This document shows, piece after piece, positions 1-10,779 of a stretch of DNA of 64,000 bases (positions within the stretch are counted from its first letter, which is position 1; the number at the start of each line of letters is the position of its first letter). Below the pieces are notes generated by a model that did not search any database, was not told the origin of the DNA, and saw nothing but the letters and a program-made list of their open reading frames with translations. Made by a program: the position numbers and the translations under genes. Source of the stretch: Bathynomus jamesi. Taxonomy: Eukaryota > Arthropoda > Malacostraca > Isopoda > Cirolanidae. Location of the stretch: assembly GCA_023014485.1 (NCBI GenBank), contig JAJOZX010002710.1:124001-188000 (forward strand), in the 5' to 3' direction.

Positions 1-794
1 CGTCACAACCGTCTCGCGCGAAGCATGGAGTGACTGTTGAGAGAGACGCTTTGTGAAGCTGGTGGAGAAGTGAAGGGTGGAATGATCAGCAAAGAGTGGA
101 TAGGGCAGGAAGTGCGACTTAAAAGATCATTGATAAATAAAAGGAAGAGAATGGGTGACAGAAAAGAACCTTGAGGAACACCACTATTAATAGCTTCAAG
201 AGAAGAGCAGTGGCTATCTACAACAACAGCTTTTGATTAACCAGAAAGGAAATTAGAGATGAAGGGACAGATATAAGGGTAGAAATCGTACGAGGGCAGT
301 TTCAAAATTAAGGATTTGTGCCAGACTTTATCAAAAGCTTTGATGTTATCAAGAGCAATAGCAAAAGTTTCACTGAAATCCCGAAAGGAGGATGACCAAG
401 AGCCAGAGCGACATACAGGAAGATCGCCAGTGGAGTGTGTCATACCGACGATCTGAAATATGATTGTGAGAAGAGAGGTATTTAAAAATCTTTCGAGTAA
501 GGACAGATTAAAAAATATTAGCAAGGCAAGAAATCAAAGCAATTGGACTATAGTTGGAGGGCTGAGAGCGTACACCTTCTTTGGGACAGGTTGAATGAAA
601 ACGAACTTCAAGCAGGAAGGCAAAGTACCAGAAGAAAGACAAAGATAAAAGAGTTTGCCGAGGCAGGGTGTCAGCACAGAAGCACAGTTTTTGAAAACAA
701 CAGGAGGGACACCATCAAGACCGTACGGCTTCCTAAAGTTAAGCCCAGATAGAGCAAAAGAAACATCTTTGGGAGAGATTCTAATTTCAGTCAT
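1..794 (-). pseudogene. non-LTR retrotransposon reverse transcriptase, 5'-truncated and frameshifted fragment
   Basis: Three adjoining minus-strand reading frames read as one reverse transcriptase. 534-794 contains the early RT block around FRKPYGLDGVPPVVFK. 237-524 contains the motif A region KAFDKVWHKSL followed by ISNFLSG. 150-215 reads NSGVPQGSFLSP, the motif B region. This order and spacing are those of Jockey/CR1-type LINEs. The frames are separated by indels, and the element runs off the left edge of the window. No endonuclease or ORF1 is visible. The catalytic FADD/YADD box would lie beyond position 1. It is a dead fragment. Confidence 0.8.
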
Positions 795-800
795 AATTAA

Positions 801-1207
801 GTCGGAGGGAGGAGGAGATGGAGGAACAGTTGAAAGGCAATAGATGCGAAAATTATTGAAGAATCTGGTTAACGATTAACAAAGGAAGCGTTACGTTATT
901 AAGTATTAAATTTAAAAGTAACATGGTTCTTTTATTACGAAGTGCGGCGATGTTAATCAATGTTATAGAATTTACCTTTGTACAAATTTTTTATTTGGAT
1001 ACAAGTATCGTCTAGTATACAAGGGTTCCCAAACTTGTTTTCTTCTGTAATCCACCCACAGCAAAACAGAAACTTACTGTACCCCCACCCTCAAATTTTT
1101 TCATAGAATTCTCCCAGGATCGAGACCCAGTGACGTCAGCCGGCGCGCAGCAAAACCCAGCTATTCTTCCTTCCACACAATAAAGAAAGTGGTTGGTAGA
1201 TAAATGG
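801..1207. other. no gene seen
   Basis: No supported coding frame, RNA gene or clear terminal repeat was found in this AT-rich stretch between the RT fragment and the SINE. Confidence 0.5.
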
Positions 1208-1345
1208 GTAGTCTGGGTGGCCTATTGGTTAAGACGCTGAGCTTCTGGTGGGGCGTGGTTCGGATTCCACGTTAAACTGTAGGTCTAAGGTGGAGTGAAA
1301 AGCTTGACCTTCGTTAGAATGGTCAACTCGGGCGGAAGCTAACCA
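1208..1345 (+). repeat. tRNA-derived SINE
   Basis: The sequence has a Pol III A-box-like block (tggcctattgg, near 1218) and a B-box-like block (ggttcggattcc, near 1257) at tRNA spacing. A short unrelated body follows and then a (TA)n tail that starts near 1344. Divergence from a true tRNA and the missing acceptor stem argue for a SINE, not a functional tRNA gene. Confidence 0.65.
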
Positions 1346-1350
1346 AAGGT

Positions 1351-1408
<58 letters not shown>
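1344..1408. repeat. (TA)n microsatellite
   Basis: About 60 bp of nearly pure TA dinucleotide directly follow the SINE. Similar arrays recur at 2418-2440, 3010-3049, 3275-3316, 3821-3858, 8240-8265, 10480-10505, 10528-10573, 11110-11133 and many later positions, and most flank mobile elements. Confidence 0.95.
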
Positions 1409-1411
<3 letters not shown>

Positions 1412-2414
1412 CGAATTTATATGTATTTTAAACACTTCAGTGTGATTGTTAATGGCGTTAGAGTTCCCAGCTGCTTGATTTATGCCAAGTTATATGCAAA
1501 ACAATGCTTTTTTTTTTCGCTGCCCCGTGTATTTAAGAGTAATTTAGAACACTGAGCCTTCTTGTGGGTGTTGGTTAGGTAATTCATAATTAATCATATT
1601 TATATATTTCATAACCATAACCACGAAGTTTGTTTTATATAATAATTAATCATATTATTTACATTATTAAATCGTAACTACGTCCAGTATATATAAAATG
1701 CTTTGATCTTATAAGTAATCTGAGAGCCCAGTAAAGCATAATGCTTAAGGACCATACTACTCGGGTAGGAATAAATAAATATATTTTGTAAAATAATAAT
1801 ATTGTAATATCGTAAATTGTAGTATTGTAATATTATTATTACTTATAAAAATTTATTATTATCAAGAGGACTCCTTAAAGATTATTCTCATACCTAAATA
1901 TCAGATTAAGTTGAATACAGTATAATTTAACCATTCATTTTAATTTCTCTAATGGCATGTAATCAGTCGAAACTAATGGGTTTTTTTAAAGAGAAAAAAA
2001 GGTCTCTGTCATTTATTATGCAAAATATATTCTTACGCAGCGAATCTCAGACATTCATTTACGAAAACTTCAATTCCATAAATGAATATTCTTATTTATA
2101 GATTCATGTCCACGTAATATATTTTAAATATTGGTCCGGGTATCGCCTTTGAGGAGAATGGTCATTGATCATTTTCAACTTAATACAGCTATCGGCTAAG
2201 CTTTGGGAGTTTTGGCCCCGAACTTGATTAATGTCTTCGGAGACGGTTTTTCGTCTAGTTTCTAAGAGGAGAATGATGACACCGAAATGGGTTTCTTGTT
2301 TAGGTATACAAATCGATTAATGAGAGTACATGGATTTTGTTATCTGTACATAAAATATTTCATTCACGTGGATGACCCTGTATGTATGTATTTTCTTCTA
2401 AAATATTTCTTTAT

Positions 2415-2445
<31 letters not shown>

Positions 2446-2504
2446 TCGACAATTAAAATGAAACTGTTGTTTGATCGGGGTTGTTTAATCTCCTTCGTGA
2501 CATC
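1409..2504. other. AT-rich, no gene seen
   Basis: The stretch has no supported coding frame. A plus-strand frame over 2287-2517 is only low-complexity read-through of a (TA)n tract. I see no terminal inverted repeats. Confidence 0.5.
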
Positions 2505-2680
2505 AAAGGTCATGTGACGGGGAGGGGGGAACCTACAGCTTTACGTATGATCTTAACCCTGAGTCGCTATATCATCTGGACGCACAGGAGACGGTTCTCC
2601 ATCCAACTAGTATCCAGACCCAATGTCGCTTAACTGCGCTAGTCGACGAGAAGCTATGTTGCTAATGACCACAACGTAAC
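2505..2680 (-). repeat. 5S rRNA-derived SINE-like repeat, diverged copy
   Basis: Read on the minus strand, 2592-2672 resembles the internal promoter half of 5S rRNA: the segments gtcgcttaac and ttctccatccaactagta sit where 5S has its GTTAAGC and GTACTTGGATGGGTGAC blocks. The repeat extends left to about 2505 with a body shared with 37265-37440 and its duplicate (both contain a tgtgacgg/cgtgacgg box and a tttacgt box). The shared non-5S body makes this a repeat family and not a lone 5S pseudogene. Confidence 0.55.
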
Positions 2681-3014
2681 CCTTGAAAGGAAAATATAAG
2701 AAACGTGTTTAGGTGGTTAATTTTAATTTTTAACGCGTTTAAGACATAAAACTCATGTCTTAAGGACAATATTTTTTACGTAGTGATGGCTTTTGCTTTC
2801 CTTTACTCATGTAGTACGCCTGGATGAGCCCAGAAATATTTCTTCAAGCCACAAGATCAGCGGAAAAAAAAATCTCACCCTTTCATCTTTATTTCAAACT
2901 TCAGTAAAAAAATATATAATTGCATTGCTTTGATCACATAAGCGTAATTTTACTCTAGATTAATTGAAAATGGAATATAAAAATAATAATAATAATAATA
3001 ATAATGAATATATA

Positions 3015-3049
<35 letters not shown>

Positions 3050-3052
<3 letters not shown>

Positions 3053-3269
3053 GGTGAACCAAAAGTAGGTGGACAGTAGGTTGAATACGGTTTGTGTTAT
3101 ATTATATTATAACTATGGTGTTTATTATAACTATGGTGTTTGTGTTTTATTATATTAAATATTATAACTAAATTTATTTAAATTTTATTTTGTATTATAG
3201 TATACAAAAAAATTAAATATGTATTCTCAAAATAAACGTTATCATTTACTGTCCACCTACATTTGGTTC

Positions 3270-3273
<4 letters not shown>
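3050..3273. mobile_element. mariner/Tc1-type MITE
   Basis: An about 25-bp terminal inverted repeat is visible: ggtgaaccaaaagtaggtgg on the left and its near reverse complement ending ggttcaccc on the right. The element is about 224 bp, AT-rich and non-coding, and is bounded by TA on both sides. This is the layout of a non-autonomous mariner/Tc1 element inserted in a TA array. Confidence 0.75.
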
Positions 3274-3316
<43 letters not shown>

Positions 3317-3319
<3 letters not shown>

Positions 3320-3817
3320 TGGTGGACCGGATATCCGCATCCGCATCATTTTTAACATTCCGCATCCGCACTTCTGACTGCGGGTGTTATGCAGATGTTA
3401 CCTCTAATAAATTATGCAATTTACAATTAAATTAACTTATAAAGTAGCTTATAAGGCCCAGTCATGCACATTTCATGTAAAGTATTAATTATTAATGAAC
3501 AAACAAATATATAAACCTCAAAATATAAATACCTGGTAACACAGAAAATTAAATGAAACTTCTTTCATTGAATTTTCTGTGGCTGAAACTCTTGAGAAAG
3601 TTATTATTTTTATCATGATGAAAACATTAATGTTAATTTTAATTCTTATGCATTGCCTGCCATAATAGTAATATCACGAAATTTGAAAAATTATGTCATA
3701 TATTCTTAATTCTATATTATATCGATAGAGCAACTAAATATACGCATCCGCGGATATTGGAATTAAAGATCCGCATCCGCATCCGCAAATGTTGAAAAAC
3801 TGACATCCGGTCCACCA

Positions 3818-3820
<3 letters not shown>
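3317..3820. mobile_element. hAT-like MITE with ccgcatccgcat subterminal repeats
   Basis: The termini are inverted: tagtggtggaccggat on the left and atccggtccaccacta on the right, about 504 bp apart. Repeated gcatccgc motifs lie just inside both ends. No coding frame is present. The target duplication cannot be read because both flanks are (TA)n. The TAGTGGTGG start fits hAT ends, but without the duplication the superfamily is a guess. Confidence 0.6.
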
Positions 3821-3861
<41 letters not shown>

Positions 3862-4810
3862 CCTCTCAGTAAATTCTTCCCTGTGTCTAAAGAAATTTAA
3901 AATTTTAAAATAGAAATATGAAAAAATTGTCAGGAAAAATTACTGTTGAGAAAATCTTTTATCATTTTCTTATCATCTGCATGAACTATCTTATCAGAAA
4001 GAAGAAAAGGGAATCTGAATTAATTATTATTAGCAAATATGATGCAATTTGACATCATTTTACTCAAGACATTGCTAAATGTTAATTCTAATCATCGACT
4101 CTCAGTTTAGTAAATTCACATCAAATAGATGTGTATGTGTGTATATGTTACAGGGAATCTGTGTATGAAATCTCTAAAATGTTATTGGACTTCATGTAAA
4201 TTAAGTCGTAATATTTTCGTTAGTTTTAACGAAAATATCACAAACCTAATCATTTGTCAAGGGCTTACAGTTGACCTAACCGAGCATTCAATAAATTCCC
4301 CGTAGGTTTAACGAAAATATCACGACTTTAACCTTACATGAAATCCCTGAACATTTTTGGGATTTCATGAAATCCTTAGTTACGCAGATTGTCTGTAACA
4401 TATGTATAGAATAATAATTAAGAGTTTAGAAATACTGTTTACAACACACACTTAACACTGATTTTGGTGGCAATAGCAGCTATTTGGGATACTGCATGGA
4501 AATATTGAACAGGCGTTCATGGAAGTGCGTCTTTTTCTGTTAAATATTGGTTTAATTCTTGAAAAATCATCTCTTAATTTTTTCATACGTTTTTTGAAGA
4601 TGAAAACACTTATCCTGCAAGAGGAATATGCCACATATCACACCCCTAAACCACTAAGTGAAAGCGAAAAGAGGGACTGAAAGGTTTTCCAAGGGCCCTT
4701 AGAAACGCTGACGTGAACCCTGTTGAACGTACCTGAAACCACCTTTTTCCTTATAGGCCTCCTCCTATAAGGAAAATGGTATTACGATATACAAAATTCC
4801 GTCATTACAC
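3821..4810. other. AT-rich; small fold-back near 4212-4330
   Basis: No gene is supported. Two copies of the motif aacgaaaatatcac and its complement form fold-backs at about 4212-4240 and 4305-4330. These match the core of the hAT-type MITE family found at 8277-8479 and 26643-26845, so this is probably a decayed core of that family. Confidence 0.45.
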
Positions 4811-5393
4811 TGTTACCGTGACCAGGATTCCACAACCGAATATATATATGTCCCCTTTACAGCGCGAGGCCGTCCCAGCCAGGAACAGTAAAACATTAGA
4901 TTACAAAACTATATATTAATATATAAAAAGTAAATCAGGCTGCATACACAAGTCATCATTACTCTAACCTAAACTTAACTTAACTTAAACTTAACCTAAC
5001 TTTAACCTAAATTTAACAACCTAAACCCAAATTTAACTTAACCTAAAACTAAACTTAAACCTACAATATTAAATACTTAAATCACTGGCACTTATAAAAA
5101 AATGGGGTTGGGAGCCAGATCTCGCAACTGCTTGTAAGCGCCCTGAATAAACCCCCATTTTTTATAAGTGCCAGTGATTTAAGTATTTAATATTGTAGGT
5201 TTAGGTTTAGGTTAAGTTAAGTTTGGGTTTAGGTTGTTAAATTTAGGTTAAGTTTAAGTTAAGTTTAGGTTAGGGTAATGATGACTTGTGTATGCAGCCT
5301 GATTTACTTTGTATATATTAATATACTGGGACGGCCTGGCGCTGTAAAGGGGACATATATATATTCGGTTGTGGAATCCTGGTCACGGTAACA
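4811..5393 (+). repeat. fold-back 5' LTR (inverted arm plus LTR)
   Basis: 4811-5107 is the reverse complement of 5153-5393, around a centre of about 45 bp that carries the LTR start. The LTR is rich in taggtt/ttaagtt-like hexamers. Relative to the 3' LTR, the 5' LTR lacks about 25 bp after ttaatata (near 5322). The inverted arm keeps that segment, so the arm was not simply copied from the adjacent LTR in its present form. Confidence 0.75.
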
Positions 5394-5542
5394 GTTGGCA
5401 TCCCCAGCTAAGATTTTTTTTCCCATTTACTCAATTTGTTATACCGTTCGGTTTTGGTTTCATTGTATGTACTTTTCTTTTAATTTTTCATAATTTGATT
5501 TTGTTCTAGTTTTGAAAGCTTGATTTAATCATATTGTTTAGG

Positions 5543-7217
5543 ATGGTTGAAGAAGCTGCATTAGGTGACATGTCTGCGGATGAGAAGGGGCGGCAGTCGG
5601 TTAGATTGAAGGCAAGTGAGGGTTTAAATGAGTTTGATGGTGCGATGACTGCAATAGAGAGTTCTGTACAAGAATTGCTGAATGAAGAAGTAACTGAAGG
5701 TAAAGATGTGAAACTGAAAGCTTTCTTTGAGCGCATGCGTAAAATGGAGGAAGGGTATGTGAGTAAGAAATTGGTTGAAGTGGGACGGGTGCACTTGCCA
5801 AGGCGTTTGGAGAAGAAGGTTGCTTATTACTCTGAAAGCGACAAATCTGAGTATGATTGCGAAAGTCCTGGTGAATGGAAAGAGGTGCAAAGTAAAAGGA
5901 AAAGGAGACTGAGAAATAAGGCTAAGCGTGATTGTGAAAGTAAGTTTGGGAGAAGTGATAAAGGTGTTAAGTGTAGAAAGTACACAGCGGATGGAAGTTC
6001 TAGTTCAGATTTTTCGAATGAGGAGACTCCCTTGCCCAGAATGAACGTGTATTTGGAAGATTTTTATGCCATGAGAGATAAGGGTGTTTGTGCAGCGGAT
6101 ACAGGGTGGATGGTGTTGATAGCAATTGAGAGTGAGAAACTATTAATGAAGAAAACTAAGTATGAACGTGAGCGTATTAAGGCTTCGAAGCCTTGGCCTT
6201 ATGGTTTGGATCGTGTGCAAAAGGTAGGAGACTTTCTGGAAGACTTTGAGAGGTATGCAAGTAAGCAGTTTTGAAGTGATAAGAATAGATGGGCAGTGGA
6301 ACTTAGAAATTTCTTGGATGGCCATGCGAGACGTATGTATTTTAGTGTATATAAGCCGGGTGTTAAATATGAAACAGTTGTGTCTCGAATTAAAAGTTGG
6401 TGTAGTGAAGAACGACAGGATAGTAAAGTTGTAACTCAACGTGAATTTTGGATAGCAAGTATGAGAGAGAATGAAAAGCTGGGTGAATATGCACTCCGGC
6501 TCCAAACACTGTATGAAGCAGCAGTGCCTGAGGGGTAGAGAGATAAACAGGCCTTGAAAGAACAATTCATGGCTACGATCCCTCCAGAGACGGCAAGGAG
6601 ATTTAGAGCGCAAATGGGTCGAGATGTAGAAGGTAAAAAGCTAAGATGGATAGATATAGTTTCATGGGCATTAGACGATGATGCTATAGGGGATATGATG
6701 TACAGGAAGCAGGAAGAGGTACTCCCGTTACCGGTATGGGCGTTTGCACAGGAAGGACAAGCTGGCGCTTCACGCTCGTATAGCCGTGTATTGCAACAGG
6801 ATAGACTCCAACAAGGGGATTATCAGTTCGGTCAACCGCAGGTGGCTTACCAAGGCCAACCATCTGCTGTTAAGAATGTGCAAGCTAAGAGGGATTTGCA
6901 GTGCAAGTATTGTAAGAAAAGGACATGTTATGAAAGACTGCTGGAAAATGAAAGGTTTGTGTTTGTTGTGTGGTAGCCAGGGACAAAGAGCTAGTATGTG
7001 TGATAAAGAGCGTGACGTAACGCGTTCTAGGGGTGAGAGTGGAGCTGAAAGAGTGGTCTTATGTTATGGGTGTAATGATCCAGGGCATCGTGCGATTAGT
7101 TGTCCGGTGATTGCTCAGATAAGACAAAGAAATCAGATTGGTAAAGGTAGAGAGACTATTGGTGAGCCTGGACAGATGGGAGCGAATAATGTGAGTGGAG
7201 CACAAGCAGAAAATTGA
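5543..7217 (+). pseudogene. gag: retrotransposon Gag with zinc knuckles, interrupted
   Basis: The ATG at 5543 opens a frame that reads through to the capsid-like region except for an in-frame TGA (6272-6274) and TAG (6536-6538). It then shifts frame near 6915, inside the first zinc knuckle. Before the break are a basic, Lys/Arg-rich stretch (residues about 120-145) and a capsid-like segment typical of Ty3/Gypsy Gag (around FWIASMRENEKLGEYALRL). After the break come a KGHVMKDC half-knuckle and a clear CCHC knuckle CYGCNDPGHRAISC (7069-7110). No pol domain follows. The lesions suggest decay, although stop read-through is used by some retroelements and cannot be excluded for the two stops. Confidence 0.75.
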
Positions 7218-7437
7218 AATTAGAAAGCTCCGGTCTGGAGGGAACACGACCGGAGCGACTGAATAATGAACGTCTGAGTGAAATGTACGAGTCGTGTGAC
7301 GTTTTCCGCACGGAAATGTTAGAATGGGAACGAATTGTTAATAATTCTGACCTTGACCCAAATGCCAGTGAATGGACCGCGGATGTTCAGTGTGAGCAAC
7401 GTAGTCCATTACCGCAGCGTGGAAAAAAAGACGGAGT

Positions 7438-7749
7438 TGGGAGCCAGATCTCGCAACTGTTTGTAAGCGCCCTGAATAAACCCCCATTTTTTATAAGTGC
7501 CAGTGATTTAAGTATTTAATATTGTAGGTTTAAGTTTAGGTTAAGTTAAGTTTGGGTTTAGGTTGTTAAATTTAGGTTAAGTTAAGTTTAGGTTAGGGTA
7601 ATGATGACTTGTGTATGCAGCCTGATTTACTTTGTATATATTAATATATAGTTTTGTAATCTAATGTTTTACTGTTCCTGGCTGGGACGGCCTGGCGCTG
7701 TAAATGGGACATATATATATTTGGTTGTGGAATCCTGGTCACGGTAACA
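7438..7749 (+). repeat. 3' LTR
   Basis: This is a 312-bp direct repeat of 5109-5393, starting TG and ending CA and preceded by a polypurine-like tract at 7421-7436. A cctgaataaaccc segment just inside the start holds an AATAAA signal. Confidence 0.75.
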
Positions 7750-8076
7750 ACACCAGGACTTGTCCTGGTCCTTTATGAAATCTGTGAAAAATTTACTTCA
7801 TAGTAAGTGACATTTCACTTATGTTGCCTATATCTTCTGTATTTGTTACGTGACATTATAAACTTTTTAGCTTTTACACACATTTTTATTTCATTGAATC
7901 TCAGATGTATAGGTAAGTACACCCCTGAAAACCCCTTTAATTTAAACAAAAATTTGTTTGGGTTTTAGGCTAACTAAGTCGTGTTCAAAATTATCATGCC
8001 CAATCTTGTTAAAATTGAAGTAAATAAATAATGTTACTTCAAAGTAAATTTTGTTTACATTAAACACGAATAAGAA
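7750..8076. other. no gene seen
   Basis: AT-rich spacer between the LTR element and the nested MITE block, with no supported feature. Confidence 0.5.
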
Positions 8077-8125
8077 TATATTTAGGATCACCTGAAGATC
8101 AGGGTCCCCAACCTTCGTTAGTTAG

Positions 8126-8233
8126 TTCCTGAGGATGTCATTACGAAAGCGCTTGAGCACCATTCTGTGTTTCCTTTCCTTCGTGGTTCTTTTCATCATA
8201 AATATTTTTCACGTGTTACTTTCGTGAAATAAT

Positions 8234-8265
<32 letters not shown>

Positions 8266-8266
8266 T
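8126..8266 (+). mobile_element. Penelope-like terminal repeat fragment
   Basis: The segment from ttcctgaggatgtcatt to ttcatata closely matches 36089-36210 and, inverted, 33016-33100, which bound Penelope-like sequences. It includes the cgaaagcgcttgagcacc block. Only the terminal repeat is present here. Confidence 0.65.
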
Positions 8267-8276
8267 GACGATTGGT

Positions 8277-8479
8277 AGATCACCTGAAGATCAGGGCCCC
8301 CAGCCTTTTCTAGTTAGCCTTATAAGGCTAACTAACGAAAATATCAAGACCTAACCTAACCAATCGTTAGATCAACTGTACGCCCTTGACGATTGGTTAG
8401 GTTAGGTCGTGATATTTTCGTTAGTTAGCCTTATACAGCCAACTAAAGAAGGCTGGGGGCCTTGATCTTCAGGTGATCC
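8277..8479. mobile_element. hAT-type palindromic MITE, complete copy
   Basis: The 203-bp element runs from agatcacctgaagatcaggg to its reverse complement ending ggtgatcc and is a near-perfect fold-back. It is flanked by the 8-bp duplication cgattggt (8269-8276 and 8480-8487). A second complete copy of identical length lies at 26643-26845. It inserted into a core-like gacgattggttaggtta sequence of the same repeat group. Confidence 0.85.
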
Positions 8480-8544
8480 CGATTGGTTAGGTTAAGTCGT
8501 AATAGTTTCGTTAGTTTTAACGTTTTATTTGATTAGGTATACGC

Positions 8545-8665
8545 GGACAAAGTTGGGGAACTCAAACTACACTAGGATAATGTAGGGAAACGTAAACTAC
8601 ACTAGGATAATGTAGGGGGACGTAAACTACACTAGGCACCACAGGGGGACGTAAACTACACTTGC
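8545..8665. repeat. minisatellite, about 4 units
   Basis: Units of about 30 bp with the core gtaaactacactaggataat and spacers of tgtagggggac type are repeated in tandem; the third and fourth units diverge (caccacagggggac). Confidence 0.8.
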
Positions 8666-8859
8666 TTCATAAGGCTAACGAAAGAAGGTTGGGGGCCCTG
8701 ATCTTCAGGTGATTCTATATTTACTTGGAATTAATAATCATTTTAAAATTTGCCGCATGTAATGAAGTCAATTCCAATTGCAATTAAATATAATTTTATA
8801 CGTGTTTAATCTAAAACAAATTAAGTTTGAAGTAACATCAATTATTTACTTCAGTAGTA

Positions 8860-9225
8860 TAGCCGCAAAAGGGGAGAGTGCAAGAATGTTGCAGGTTATT
8901 ATGTAATGTTGCAAAGGGGATGGGGGTTGTTGCAAAGGGGGGTGGGGATGATGCAAAGGGGGGTGGGGTTGCAAAAAAAATTTAAAAAAATAAAAAAAAT
9001 AAAAAAGAAAGAAAAAAAAGAGTACTGGCCTTTGTTGCCAACCTAGGTTGCAAGGGGCATGCAACTTGGGGGCCTCCCCCAAGCTATTCCCCCCAAAGGA
9101 CCAGAGAGAAAGGAGGAGAGAAAGGAGGAGAGGTTTTCACCTGGCAGGAGCCAAGTGCACATTAAGACTTCAGCCGAGTAGGCGTTGTTTTATAGGCTCC
9201 TAATCAGCCAGAATCAGCCAGTTGG
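8860..9225. repeat. left member of a distant inverted repeat, with TTGCAAAGGGG tandem units
   Basis: The stretch from the tagtatagccgcaaaagggg block to cctaatcagcca is the inverse of 26300-26575, on the far side of the Polinton. It contains several gttgcaaagggg units and an A-rich tract at 8970-9018. No coding capacity is credible. Confidence 0.7.
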
Positions 9226-9239
9226 CTGAATCAGCCAGT

Positions 9240-9440
9240 TGACTGAGCCAAGGAGAGAGAGACACCTGAAGAAGAGAGAGACGCCTGAAGGAGAGAGAGA
9301 CACCTGTAGGAGAGAGAGACACCTGTAGGAGAGAGAGAGAGAGAGAGAGAGAGACACCTGAAGAAGAGAGAGACGCCTGAAGGAGAGAGAGACGCCTGTA
9401 GGAGAGAGAGAGAGAGACACCTGAAGGAGAGAGAGAGGAG
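9240..9440. repeat. GA-rich minisatellite
   Basis: Tandem units of about 24 bp built on gagagagagacacctgaag are repeated roughly eight times. The minus-strand frames through it are Ser/Leu repeats without biological meaning. Confidence 0.9.
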
Positions 9441-9539
9441 TTCTCCCCCAAGTTATTTTCGTTTTCCTAACCTAAGAGGCCACTAAGGGGTTTTACCAAA
9501 GGGCCTGAAAGAGAAGGACCAGAGATCCTTCCTCGGCTG

Positions 9540-9780
9540 GGAGCCGAGGTGGAATGAGTCTTTCACCAACTTCGTGGTCTTTTATAAGCCTCTATTCTGG
9601 CTGAATTGCCAGATAGCGCAATGTGTTCAGTTGCTGAGTTGTCAGATCGCACCATGTATGCAGATGCAGAGTTGCTACATCAAGCCATGTAATCGGGTGC
9701 TGATGTGCCAGATTGCACCATCAGATAGCGCCATGTATTCCAGAAATATTAATCATCCATTGTGTAACACAATATGACTA
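9540..9780. repeat. degenerate tandem repeat with ttgccagatagcgc units
   Basis: Several diverged units share ttgccagat(ag/c)gc..catgtat. The same family occurs inverted at 25990-26330, just outside the right end of the Polinton. Confidence 0.6.
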
Positions 9781-9898
9781 TAGTTATTCCAATTAAATTC
9801 TGTTTAAATACACCTTTATTAATTGCATACATTTCCAGTATTTTTGCAATGATCGGATTGCTAGATATATATTATTATATATATATATATATATATAT

Positions 9899-10445
9899 GA
9901 ATAGAAACGACATAAGTATTAAGGAACGTTTCTGCACAAGAGGAGGAGAGATAACGAATAAATGAAAAATGAGGCGGACCGCCCGGGAATCGAACCCAGG
10001 GCCTTCCAATTGCCGGTTGGACGCGCTACCATTATGCTACGTTCCTCGATTAATCACAAATCGAAATTCTCCCACATAGGGCAGAAACCAATGCCCTGAG
10101 AGGGCACCCTCGCAAATCGTGAATATGCGCATATAACTGCAATGACCACGCAGTATTAAATGAATAGAAACGACATAAGTATTAAGGAACGTGGTCATTG
10201 CAGTTATATGCGCATATTCACGATTTGCGAGGGTGCCCTCTCAGGGCATTGGTTTCTGCCCTATGTGGGAGAATTTCGATTTGTGATTAATCGAGGTCCG
10301 TAGCATAATGGTAGCGCGTCCAACCGGCAATTGGAAGGCCCTGGGTTCGATTCCCGGGCGGTTCGCCTCATTTTTCATTTATTCGTTATCTCTCCTCCTC
10401 GTGTGCAGAAACGTTCCTTAATACTTATGTCGTTTTTATTCATTT
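9899..10445. repeat. perfect head-to-head palindrome of a tRNA-derived SINE
   Basis: 9899-10158 is almost exactly the reverse complement of 10188-10445. Each arm has a tRNA-like module with a B box ggttcgattcccgggcgg and an A-box-like tagcataatggtagc, plus a tail (aaacgttccttaatactta). The 29-bp centre repeats the tail start gaatagaaacgacataag in direct orientation. The same SINE family is at 37713-38040 and 54771-55096. Missing acceptor stems argue against real tRNA genes. Confidence 0.85.
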
Positions 10446-10472
10446 ATATACTGCGTGGTCATTGCAGTTATA

Positions 10473-10507
<35 letters not shown>

Positions 10508-10536
10508 TCTTTTCTTATGTTAGGTAAATATATATA

Positions 10537-10577
<41 letters not shown>

Positions 10578-10779
10578 TTATAACATTTAATTTTAGTTTA
10601 GAAGCAAATTTAACATTAACTTCATTGAACTTAAAGAAACAATAACATAGTTTACCTTCGAAAACGTCATAATAGAAAATAATTAATTTTATGGTTAACT
10701 AGTTTATTTCGTTTACTATAATTATATATATAGTCTTTTAAGCAGCTTATGATATATATATATATATACATATATCTGA
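10446..10779. other. (TA)n arrays, no gene seen
   Basis: Two (TA)n arrays and AT-rich DNA. The plus-strand frame 10331-10645 is a simple-repeat artefact. Confidence 0.6.

Larger units (their letters stand above)
4811..7749 (+). mobile_element. gag-only LTR retrotransposon
   Basis: Direct repeats 5109-5393 and 7438-7749 both start TGGGAGCCAGATCTCGC and end GGTCACGGTAACA, and they bracket a gag-like frame. A purine-rich tract (ggaaaaaaagacggag) lies directly before the downstream repeat, as expected for a polypurine tract. No protease, reverse transcriptase or integrase lies between them, so the element is non-autonomous or internally deleted. An inverted LTR copy at 4811-5107 is fused to the 5' LTR. 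The outer flanks share a possible 4-bp duplication, acac (4807-4810 and 7750-7753). Confidence 0.75.
8085..8715. mobile_element. hAT-type MITE split by later insertions
   Basis: The left end ggatcacctgaagatcaggg (8085) and right end ccctgatcttcaggtgattc (to 8715) are inverted repeats flanked by an identical 8-bp duplication, tatattta (8077-8084 and 8716-8723). The interior is filled by a Penelope-type terminal piece, a second full copy of the same MITE and a minisatellite. The 8-bp duplication supports hAT-type mobilisation. Confidence 0.75.

Noticed and set aside
4960..5290. telomeric TTAGG array
   Set aside because: The words vary (ttaagtt, taggttt) and lie inside an LTR; no run of more than two exact units.
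9967..10050. tRNA gene
   Set aside because: A and B boxes are present, but the unit recurs as a family with a shared non-tRNA body, lies in a palindrome and lacks an acceptor stem; treated as SINE.
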